From contig JBBRLA010000594.1 of NCBI GenBank assembly GCA_038231615.1, forward strand, positions 1 to 5,506: a stretch of 5,506 nucleotides of DNA. The letters run 5' to 3'. A program made the position numbers and the translations under genes. Source of the stretch: JBBRLA01 sp038231615 (GTDB taxonomy: Bacteria; Myxococcota_A; Polyangia; Palsa-1104; JAEUJZ01). Below, one piece after another: positions 1 through 5,027 of the stretch. The notes below the pieces were generated by a model that searched no databases, was not told the DNA's origin, and saw only the letters and a list, made by a program, of their open reading frames with translations. The stretch's first letter is position 1. Each line of letters starts with the position of its first letter.

Positions 1-2
1 CG

Positions 3-122
3 ACGCAGATTATCCGGGTCGGGACCGGCTCACCGAAGCTTCCGAAGAAGGACCCGCCGCCATCGCACCACATTCCCGCGATCCCCCCGTCCGACAAGCC
101 CTTCTTCTACCTCGTCAAGTAG
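3..122 (+). CDS. C-terminal end of an unidentified plus-strand protein (partial, runs in from the left)
   Basis: An open frame with no start in the window runs from the left edge to a TAG at 120-122 and gives the last 39 residues of a protein. Nearly every codon ends in G or C, as expected for a real gene in this genome, and this argues against the alternative minus-strand frame over the same bases. The peptide is rich in Pro and Lys (Lys-Leu-Pro-Lys-Lys-Asp-Pro-Pro-Pro) and ends Lys-Pro-Phe-Phe-Tyr-Leu-Val-Lys. No domain can be recognised from so short a tail, so no function is given. The gene converges on the small minus-strand gene to its right; the two coding ends overlap by 8 bases (115-122), leaving no room for a separate terminator. 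Confidence 0.55.
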   Translation, partial: TQIIRVGTGSPKLPKKDPPPSHHIPAIPPSDKPFFYLVK

Positions 123-306
123 GGTTCTGGAGCGCAGAAAGCCGCGCCGCCTGTGCTTCCACGTCCTTTGTGGCCTCATCGGGGGTTCCGCCGTAACCAC
201 GAAGGACGATGGGGTCACCGTCCTTATCGAGCTCATCGGAGATGGCGATTGCCTCGACCCTGCCGTCCGCGAGTTTGCGGGTCCTGATGTCGTTCAGCGT
301 TGCCAA
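115..306 (-). CDS. Small hypothetical protein, about 63 residues
   Basis: This small acidic soluble protein begins at a TTG (304-306) and ends at a TGA (115-117). I do not recognise the family. I see no signal peptide, membrane segment or cysteine. The sequence has short charged stretches (Asp-Ile-Arg-Thr-Arg-Lys, then Asp-Glu-Leu-Asp-Lys-Asp-Gly-Asp), a Gly-Tyr-Gly-Gly turn, and a C-terminal amphipathic segment Asp-Glu-Ala-Thr-Lys-Asp-Val-Glu-Ala-Gln. About 70 percent of codons end in G or C, lower than its neighbours but consistent with coding. The start was chosen because a perfect AAGGAGG (312-318) lies 5 bases upstream. The frame can be extended to a TTG at 364-366, adding 20 residues, but that start has no ribosome binding site and directly abuts the stop of the upstream peptidase gene. 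It lies downstream of that gene and may be cotranscribed with it. Confidence 0.6.
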   Translation of the reverse strand: MATLNDIRTRKLADGRVEAIAISDELDKDGDPIVLRGYGGTPDEATKDVEAQAARLSALQNPT

Positions 307-311
307 AAGGG

Positions 312-318
312 CCTCCTT
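312..318 (-). promoter_or_regulatory. Strong Shine-Dalgarno sequence deciding the start of the small gene
   Basis: The minus strand reads AAGGAGG here, followed by 5 bases and then a TTG codon (304-306). The spacing is good for translation initiation, and this favours the internal TTG over the longer frame that opens at 366. It could be a chance match, since the same bases encode Lys-Glu-Ala in the extended frame. Confidence 0.55.
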
Positions 319-366
319 GTCCGGGATGTGGCGAGAAAGGGCGGGAAGCGGCGGTCGATCAAGCAA

Positions 367-1413
367 TCAGAGGTTCTTGGCGATCGGGGTACCGGTGCCA
401 ACATCACGGCTGCCGGTCTTGACCGGGGCCGCCGGTGCGGTCGCGCCCTTCTGCGCGAGCCACTGCGCCGTCCGGCTGAAGTCGGCAAAACGGGTCAGCT
501 TTCCACTGGAGCCCAGGAACACCATGGCCACGTCTCTCGTCTTGCCGCCCGCCTCGGAAAGCCGCGCCGCGATCGCCATGCAGTATCCGGCCAGGTCGTT
601 GTACCCGGTCTTGCCTCCGAGCACCTCGTGCTTCCCGGCACGAACCAGCACGTCCGTGTTGTTGTACTCGATGGGCCCTCGCCCTCGCCCGGCCACAGGA
701 TGCGCCACGTAATGAGGGGTCTGGCAGATCCGCGCGATCAGGGGGTCGGACAGGGCCGCCTTCAACATCCTGGCGACCTCCAGCGGCGTGGATACGTTGC
801 GATGATCGAGGCCCGTCGGATCGCCGAAGGTGGTCACCTTCAGGCCCAGTTCCCTGGCCTTCGAGTTCATCGCCGCGGTCAGCCGCTCTGGTGAAAGTCC
901 AACTGCCCGGCCCAGGGCCGGCACCGCCCGGTTGTCCGATGCCATCAACGCCGCATGAAGCAGGTCGTCATTGGTGAAGATCATCCCCACCGGCAGGCGC
1001 GAACGCGCCCCCCGGAGGGCGATGCGACGATCTTCCTCGATGATCTCGGTCTGCCCGTTGAGGTCCAGCTTTCGATCGAGCACCACCATCATTGCCATCA
1101 GCTTGGAAATCGAGGCGATGGGCCGAACAGCATCGGGGTTCTTCTGGAAGAGCGGCGGCCCGTCGTTCTTCAGGTCGATGACCACCGCTGCCTGCGCCTG
1201 GATGTTGGGGAGACCCCCGCGGGTCAACGCCGGCAGGGCCCGTTCCATCGTGGAGTACCGCCGCCCCTTGACCTTCGCTCGCCGGAGGTGTTGCGGCACG
1301 GGGGTCGCTGCCCGCGTCAAGGCCCCCACCACCTGTGGGCGCGCCTCCGCCGAGGAGGCGAACCAGCCTAAATAGACACCAAGCAGCGAAGCTGCCAATC
1401 CAATTCTTTGCAT
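367..1413 (-). CDS. Exported D-alanyl-D-alanine carboxypeptidase/endopeptidase, peptidase S11, PBP7-like
   Basis: This is a serine peptidase of the penicillin-binding-protein fold that should act on peptidoglycan peptides in the periplasm, either removing terminal D-Ala or cutting cross-links. From the chosen ATG (1411-1413) it has 348 residues. A signal peptide spans about residues 1-24, ending Ser-Ala-Glu-Ala before Arg-Pro. All three catalytic motifs are present in order: Ser-Ile-Ser-Lys (101-104, nucleophile Ser101), Ser-Asp-Asn (159-161) and Lys-Thr-Gly (268-270). The segment Asp-Pro-Thr-Gly-Leu-Asp-His-Arg-Asn-Val-Ser-Thr after the SDN motif is typical of S11 enzymes. The protein ends soon after the catalytic domain with a short Ala/Pro/Lys tail and lacks the extra C-terminal domain of PBP5-type enzymes, which favours a PBP7-like assignment. 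A longer frame opens at a TTG at 1497, but it would put 28 polar residues before the signal peptide. No Shine-Dalgarno precedes the ATG. Substrate specificity cannot be read from sequence. Confidence 0.93.
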   Translation of the reverse strand: MQRIGLAASLLGVYLGWFASSAEARPQVVGALTRAATPVPQHLRRAKVKGRRYSTMERALPALTRGGLPNIQAQAAVVIDLKNDGPPLFQKNPDAVRPIASISKLMAMMVVLDRKLDLNGQTEIIEEDRRIALRGARSRLPVGMIFTNDDLLHAALMASDNRAVPALGRAVGLSPERLTAAMNSKARELGLKVTTFGDPTGLDHRNVSTPLEVARMLKAALSDPLIARICQTPHYVAHPVAGRGRGPIEYNNTDVLVRAGKHEVLGGKTGYNDLAGYCMAIAARLSEAGGKTRDVAMVFLGSSGKLTRFADFSRTAQWLAQKGATAPAAPVKTGSRDVGTGTPIAKNL

Positions 1414-1420
1414 CGATAGT

Positions 1421-1450
1421 AGTATCGGGCAGTTCGCTGAGAGCGGGCAA
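1421..1450 (-). promoter_or_regulatory. Possible promoter for the S11 peptidase gene, perhaps giving a leaderless message
   Basis: On the minus strand, TTGCCC (1445-1450) and GATACT (1421-1426) are separated by 18 bases, each matching four of six sigma-70 consensus positions. The 3' end of the -10-like hexamer is 7 bases from the ATG, so transcription would begin at or next to the start codon. That would fit the lack of a ribosome binding site. The surrounding 71-base gap is locally AT-richer than the genes. The evidence is weak, since such matches arise by chance. Confidence 0.22.
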
Positions 1451-1484
1451 ATTTTTCCGGCTGCTTCGTCTGAAGTCCCGCGGT

Positions 1485-2798
1485 CTACCTGCTCCAACCC
1501 CGGCGTCGCCCGAGGAGCAGGAGGAGCACAAGCAGTCCCCCGAAGACTGCTCCATTGGCCGCCGCGCCGGCGCTGCCGGGGCTGGCGCTACACCCACGCT
1601 TGGTCGTCGTGTCAGGGTCCCCCGGGGCCACGCCCATGTCCGGCGGCGGCGCCACCACTCCGTCGAACTCACAGGTCCCATCCCAGGTCACGCAGCGCGA
1701 GTTCGTCGGGCATTTGATGAACTGGCAAGGATCATCCACGCAATTGCCAAACTGGCACTCCGACGGCTTCTTGCACTGATCCTTGATCGGCCGATCGGTC
1801 GGGCACAGCGGGTCCGCTTCGCAGCGTCGGGTGTCGGGGTTGCATACGAAGCCGGCGATACAGGCGGCAGGACACTTGTCGGCGATGCACGAGCCCATCT
1901 CGCAGCGCGTGCCGTTCGGACAGCGCTTCTTGCATGACGATATGCACCGCCCAGGCTGCACTCCATCGGTGAAACAGTAAAGACCCGGGCCGCAGCTTAC
2001 CGCATCGCAAGGGTTCTGCGCGCACTGCCCCCGGATGCAGGCCTGCCCGCTCGGGCAGCCGTTGCTGTAGCAGGAGTCATCGCACTGCGTCATCGTCTCG
2101 CCGAAGACAACGCCCAGGATGTCCCCGATGGCCTTGTTCAGATCATCGAGATTGTCGGCCTTGTAGAACTTGCGATCGCGACCTACGGCCGGGTGACCGC
2201 CGGCCACGGCCATCTGGTCCATCGCATCCGCCGCAGCCGCGGGCAACGTTCCAAAACCCACGACGAAGGTGGTGATCGAGGGGTCCTGCATGTTCGCCGC
2301 CCGAAGCGCCGCGACGGTGGCCGCGGGCGGGTTGCTGTCCGAGCAGTTGGGCCCGCCATCGGTAATGAGCAGAAAGAACTGCCCGCGGGCCTTGTCCTGC
2401 ACGATCTTTTCGCCTCGCAGGCTGTTGATCGTCTCGGAGGTCGGTGTCGCCGAGTCAGGCCGTGCCGCTTTGATGGACGAGAGGATCATCATGCTGGTGC
2501 TGTAGTCGGGCGCTACGATAAGCCGACCCGGTCCACAGTTGGAATCGCTGGCGAACATCGACAAGCCGATGGGGAGTTGCCCGTCGTACTGCATCAAGAG
2601 CTGCTGGATGGCCTTCCCCGCCAGCTCCCATTTGCTGCCCCCCGGTGGCGGGGCGCTGTTGTCCGGGGCTTCGGCCATGGACCCCGACTTGTCCAGCACG
2701 ATGACCAAGTTGGGACACCGCGCTGCCAGCGAAGGTCGAGGAGCCATGACGAAGAAGAGCAGAGCAGCCAGGAAAAGAACAGGAGAACGGCGCAGCAT
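1485..2798 (-). CDS. Secreted von Willebrand factor A protein with six-unit cysteine repeat and MYXO-CTERM-like sorting tail
   Basis: This is a predicted cell-surface protein of 437 residues, with four parts in order. A signal peptide covers about 1-26 (hydrophobic core Val-Leu-Phe-Leu-Ala-Ala-Leu-Leu, end Ser-Leu-Ala-Ala). A VWA domain spans about 28-232 and carries a metal-ion adhesion site: Asp36-Lys-Ser38-Gly-Ser40, Thr in Thr-Pro-Thr (118-120), and Asp147 in Ile-Thr-Asp-Gly-Gly. A cysteine-rich region (239-376) holds 25 cysteines. A Pro/Asp/Thr linker then leads to Gly-Cys-Ser at 402-404, a hydrophobic segment near 417-430 and Arg-Arg-Arg (431-433). The last part matches the MYXO-CTERM layout, so the protein is probably processed by a myxosortase and anchored or released at the surface. 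VWA domains with an intact metal site usually bind proteins; the ligand here is unknown. The start is well supported by GGAGGG 7 bases upstream. The gene ends 71 bases before the S11 peptidase ATG. Confidence 0.92.
   Translation of the reverse strand: MLRRSPVLFLAALLFFVMAPRPSLAARCPNLVIVLDKSGSMAEAPDNSAPPPGGSKWELAGKAIQQLLMQYDGQLPIGLSMFASDSNCGPGRLIVAPDYSTSMMILSSIKAARPDSATPTSETINSLRGEKIVQDKARGQFFLLITDGGPNCSDSNPPAATVAALRAANMQDPSITTFVVGFGTLPAAAADAMDQMAVAGGHPAVGRDRKFYKADNLDDLNKAIGDILGVVFGETMTQCDDSCYSNGCPSGQACIRGQCAQNPCDAVSCGPGLYCFTDGVQPGRCISSCKKRCPNGTRCEMGSCIADKCPAACIAGFVCNPDTRRCEADPLCPTDRPIKDQCKKPSECQFGNCVDDPCQFIKCPTNSRCVTWDGTCEFDGVVAPPPDMGVAPGDPDTTTKRGCSASPGSAGAAANGAVFGGLLVLLLLLGRRRGWSR
1488..1595 (-). 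other. MYXO-CTERM-like C-terminal sorting signal (within the VWA protein)
   Basis: This stretch encodes residues 402-437: Gly-Cys-Ser, a small-residue Ala/Gly/Ser stretch, a hydrophobic run (Val-Phe-Gly-Gly-Leu-Leu-Val-Leu-Leu-Leu-Leu-Leu) and Gly-Arg-Arg-Arg, ending six residues after the first Arg. This tripartite form, with an invariant Cys before the membrane segment and a basic end, is the known layout of MYXO-CTERM tails that are cleaved by myxosortases. No myxosortase gene lies in the window, so processing is inferred. Confidence 0.75.
1671..2084 (-). repeat. Six tandem cysteine modules (protein-level repeat within the VWA protein)
   Basis: After Cys239 and Cys243, the cysteines fall into units that each begin Cys-x5-Cys. 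The unit cysteines are 248/254/259/264, 269/275/285/289, 293/299/304/309, 313/319/326/332, 342/348/353/358 and 363/369/376, the last unit having three. Three units share exact 5-4-4 spacing. Between the cysteines the common pattern is Cys-Pro-x-Gly-x-x-Cys and Gly-x-Cys. The regular spacing suggests small disulfide-bonded knots forming a stalk. The nucleotide sequence itself is not visibly repetitive, so the duplication is old. Confidence 0.7.
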
Positions 2799-2805
2799 CG
2801 TCGCA

Positions 2806-2811
2806 CCCTCC
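2806..2811 (-). promoter_or_regulatory. Shine-Dalgarno sequence of the VWA protein gene
   Basis: The minus strand reads GGAGGG here, with 7 bases before the ATG at 2796-2798. It is the best start signal among the larger genes of the window and confirms the chosen start, which begins directly with a signal peptide. Confidence 0.8.
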
Positions 2812-2864
2812 AGTACGTAGTTGACGGAAGTGTGTCATTTCGAAGACCGCAGGGGAAGTGAGAT

Positions 2865-2878
2865 CGCGGGGTCCCGCG
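2865..2878. repeat. Short perfect inverted repeat in the gap between the AgmX-tail and VWA genes
   Basis: CGCGGG and CCCGCG are separated by two bases (a 5-base-pair stem with a 4-base loop if folded). It starts 22 bases past the stop of the upstream AgmX-tail gene on the minus strand. No T-run follows in the direction of transcription, so it is not a typical intrinsic terminator. It could be a weak terminator, a processing hairpin, an operator half-site pair or chance in GC-rich DNA. Confidence 0.35.
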
Positions 2879-2899
2879 CCTGACGGGCCAGGGCCGGAG

Positions 2900-4156
2900 T
2901 CAGTTGACGCGGAAGGCGTAGTCGATCTTCATCGGTTCGCCGCGGAAGCGCGGGAACGACGCGGTCTTGATCTGTGACTTGATGCACAGGCCGATGGCCG
3001 CCTTGTCGAAGGGCGGCGCCAGGATGATCTGGGTGAACTTTCCCTCGCCGTTCAGCGCCAGTTGCACCCGGACCGTCCCACCCAGTTCCTCGAACTCCAC
3101 ATAGCAATCGTGGATCTTGTCCTGCACCGGAGCCAGCGAGCCTTCCACCTGCTTGGAGGTGAGGTGCTCCGGCAAAAGTGCGTTCTGGCTGGCCACGACC
3201 ATCTCGGCCTGGGACAGTTCTTCGTCCCCCTTCTTCGGGCAACTCTTGTCGGGCGCCACCTTGACCGCGGCTACCGACGCCGGCGCCGAGGCGATCACCT
3301 GGCCGGTGCAGCGATCGTAGACGCGATGCGCCACCGAGACGATCGATACTCCCTTGTAGGTCCCACCGGCAGGCCCGGAGGTCTCCTCGCCAAAGGGAGT
3401 GCCGACGCGGAAGACGTGCTGCACCCGCAGCCGCGGTACCACCCGTTCCAGGAACCGGTCGGCGCGGACCTTGGTATCCATGGGAAGCTGGTGGCTGTCC
3501 AGCAGCACGCCAATCGCCCTTCCGGCGACCACCCGCTGTGGCGGTCGGGTCGAGACATATCGCACCTCGCCCGCGACGACAGGCGGAGATACGCAGGCCA
3601 GACACCCGGAGACCTCCATGTCGATCTCCTTGGCCGAGGCGTCATAGGGCGTGGTATCGGGCACCGAGTCGGAGACCGCGACGAACGTATGCCGGCGAAG
3701 ATGCTCCAGCAAGAAACCCCGTACACCCTCGCACTGACGCCTGGGCACATCGGCCTTGGCGTCACAATGCCCGTACAGAGGCTCCAGCATCGTCGCCAGG
3801 TCAGTCGCCGGAATGGCGTCTTTCAGGAGATCCTCGAAAGACTGCACCGGCTGCGGCGGCCGATCCTTCATCGCCGGATCGCCGGGCTTTTGCGCAAAGG
3901 GATCTGCCACCACCTCCCCGGCCTCTCCTTGGGCCTTGCCGGAAGACTTGTCCGCGGCCTGGCTCGTCTTCACTCCCGCAGGGGCCTTGGTTGCCGCCGC
4001 CTTCACTGGCGCAGCCTCGACGGCGCTAAGCAGGGGAGCACCCAACTGCATGACGATCAGAGCCAGGATCGTCGCCCGCCCAAAGGATGACAATGACGAT
4101 GCGGGGCCGCCGATGAACCGGCGAAGAACAACAAGAGCCGGATTGCGCTTGAGCAT
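2900..4156 (-). CDS. Exported protein of unknown function with an AgmX/PglI-type C-terminal domain
   Basis: This 418-residue protein begins at ATG 4154-4156, with a modest AAGG 6 bases upstream. A long N-terminal leader ends in a hydrophobic stretch (about 28-48) finishing Ser-Ala-Val-Glu-Ala-Ala, which reads as a signal peptide with an extended n-region or as a membrane anchor. Residues 50-105 form an Ala/Lys/Pro-rich linker. A middle region (about 106-310) is not recognised; it has a Cys-Leu-Ala-Cys pair at 185-188 and further cysteines at 131, 142, 283 and 306. The end (about 335-418) has Ile-His-Asp-Cys-Tyr near 348-352, Gly-Gly-Thr-Val-Arg-Val, a Gly-Glu-Gly turn, a second Cys at 391, then Ala-Ser-Phe-Pro and Tyr-Ala-Phe-Arg-Val. 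That is the pattern of the AgmX/PglI C-terminal domain, a TonB-like fold common in myxobacterial envelope proteins. The two tail cysteines may form a disulfide. The role is unknown; an envelope location is likely. It lies just upstream of the VWA surface protein gene. Confidence 0.88.
   Translation of the reverse strand: MLKRNPALVVLRRFIGGPASSLSSFGRATILALIVMQLGAPLLSAVEAAPVKAAATKAPAGVKTSQAADKSSGKAQGEAGEVVADPFAQKPGDPAMKDRPPQPVQSFEDLLKDAIPATDLATMLEPLYGHCDAKADVPRRQCEGVRGFLLEHLRRHTFVAVSDSVPDTTPYDASAKEIDMEVSGCLACVSPPVVAGEVRYVSTRPPQRVVAGRAIGVLLDSHQLPMDTKVRADRFLERVVPRLRVQHVFRVGTPFGEETSGPAGGTYKGVSIVSVAHRVYDRCTGQVIASAPASVAAVKVAPDKSCPKKGDEELSQAEMVVASQNALLPEHLTSKQVEGSLAPVQDKIHDCYVEFEELGGTVRVQLALNGEGKFTQIILAPPFDKAAIGLCIKSQIKTASFPRFRGEPMKIDYAFRVN
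2903..3154 (-). other. AgmX/PglI-like C-terminal domain (within the exported protein)
   Basis: This stretch encodes residues 335-418. The key positions are Cys351 followed by Tyr, Gly359-Gly360 before a beta strand (Val-Arg-Val-Gln-Leu), the Gly370-Glu-Gly turn, Cys391, Phe401-Pro and a final strand ending Asp-Tyr-Ala-Phe-Arg-Val-Asn at the C-terminus. The assignment rests on remembered family layout and was not scored with a profile. Confidence 0.7.
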
Positions 4157-4210
4157 GGCCGACCTTGTGTACCACCCCGAAGCTCCAGTTTCAACACTCC
4201 TGCGCGGACT

Positions 4211-4951
4211 CTATTCTCCTCGGACGATCGACGCGGCGCCAATCTGCTGACGCAACGCTTCATACGCCCGTTCGACCTCCGTCGCATCCTTACCCTCGAC
4301 GGTAATTTTCACCCGATGCCCGTCCTCCGCCGGGGTCCACAAGGGGTAGCTGCCGATCGAGACGCCAGGATGAGCGGCGACGGTCGCGTCCATGTGGTCG
4401 GCGATGTCCGCCTCGTCCTGGCTCACGAAGAGCTGCCGCAGATGGAAGGGCGGGACGCGAAACCGCTCTCGGATGGCCAGGAACTTCCGCCGAAAGACCT
4501 CGGGGACGCCGGGCAACACGTAGACGTTGCGCACCAGCAGCACCGGCCAGTGCAGGTTGTCGGCGGTGACCAGAGAGGACCCCAGCGGCACATCGGCCAT
4601 GCGCAGATTTCTCTCGGGCAGCGGCAGCCCCCGGGACTCGAAATACGCGCGGATCATCCGTTCCAGCACGGCGTGGCGCTGGATGCGCATGTCAAAGGCC
4701 CGCGCCACCCCCTCGATGGTCACGTCGTCATGCGTCGGCCCCACCCCGCCGGAGGTGAAAACATAGTCCCAGCGCCCCGAAAGTCGCCTGACGGAAGCAG
4801 AAATTTCGTCGAGGACATCGGTGACGACGACGATCTCGCGCAGCGAGACCCCAAGCGCGCGCAGTTCGGCGATGAGAAAGGGTGTATTGGTATCGACCGT
4901 CTTACCCGAGAGAATCTCGTCGCCGATCACGACCAGCCCGGCAGTGGACAT
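4211..4951 (-). CDS. Molybdopterin-binding-fold protein, CinA N-terminal / FLAD1-like (COG1058)
   Basis: This is a single-domain protein of 246 residues with the MoaB/MogA-like fold. It opens with Gly-Asp-Glu-Ile-Leu-Ser-Gly-Lys (10-17) and Asp-Thr-Asn, carries the signature Ser-Gly-Gly-Val-Gly-Pro-Thr-His-Asp-Asp (67-76), and has Leu-Pro-Gly-Val-Pro-Glu-Val-Phe (146-153). Family members bind or hydrolyse nucleotide cofactors such as ADP-ribose or FAD; the reaction here is not certain. Full CinA proteins have about 400 residues with a C-terminal NMN deamidase domain, and that domain is absent. The segments Val-Arg-Asn-Val-Tyr-Val-Leu-Pro-Gly, His-Leu-Arg-Gln-Leu-Phe-Val and Gly-Ser-Tyr-Pro-Leu-Trp resemble the N-terminal domain of human FLAD1 more than CinA. 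The start is the ATG at 4949-4951, directly before the first beta strand; a TTG at 5023 would add an unlike Ala/Gly/Glu-rich leader. No Shine-Dalgarno precedes either start. It follows nadB by 76 bases, which suggests a link to NAD or flavin metabolism. Confidence 0.9.
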   Translation of the reverse strand: MSTAGLVVIGDEILSGKTVDTNTPFLIAELRALGVSLREIVVVTDVLDEISASVRRLSGRWDYVFTSGGVGPTHDDVTIEGVARAFDMRIQRHAVLERMIRAYFESRGLPLPERNLRMADVPLGSSLVTADNLHWPVLLVRNVYVLPGVPEVFRRKFLAIRERFRVPPFHLRQLFVSQDEADIADHMDATVAAHPGVSIGSYPLWTPAEDGHRVKITVEGKDATEVERAYEALRQQIGAASIVRGE

Positions 4952-5027
4952 GATCGCAGCATACAGGAAAGGCGCTCCCGCCGCCGCCCCGACTTCCCCG
5001 ACCTCCGCCTCAGCCCGCCACAAAGGT

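Noticed and set aside
30..236. Minus-strand frame of 68 codons at the left edge
   Set aside because: It is Arg-rich with no start signal, and it conflicts with both the plus-strand partial gene and the better supported small minus-strand gene.
968..1681. Minus-strand frame of 237 codons overlapping the peptidase and VWA genes
   Set aside because: The translation is Arg/Gly/Pro-rich and low in hydrophobic order, and it overlaps two genes with clear catalytic and binding motifs in another frame.
1335..1937. Plus-strand open frame of 200 codons across the VWA gene end
   Set aside because: It is an Arg/Ala-rich shadow opposite the cysteine-rich coding region. No domain is visible, and the opposite strand has a clear product.
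2876..2890. Sigma-54-like TGGCCCG-N4-GCGC upstream of the VWA gene
   Set aside because: The GG/GC spacing fits, but the TT of the -12 element is missing, and the region is GC-rich enough for chance matches. No enhancer-binding protein gene or site is nearby.
3062..4090. Long open frame (342 codons) on the plus strand antisense to the AgmX-tail gene
   Set aside because: Its product is rich in His, Arg and Gly with no recognisable domain, as expected for the antisense shadow of a GC-rich gene. The minus-strand frame has a signal peptide, a ribosome binding site and a recognisable C-terminal domain.
4166..4194. TTGAAA (4189-4194), 17 bases, TACACA (4166-4171) as a promoter for the AgmX-tail gene
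   Set aside because: The -10 element matches only three of six positions, and transcription from it would begin past or inside the AAGG ribosome binding site, which is inconsistent with the chosen start.
4949..5023. TTG at 5021-5023 as the start of the CinA-like protein
   Set aside because: It would add 24 Ala/Gly/Glu-rich residues that family members lack, with no ribosome binding site. The ATG at 4949-4951 begins directly at the first conserved strand.
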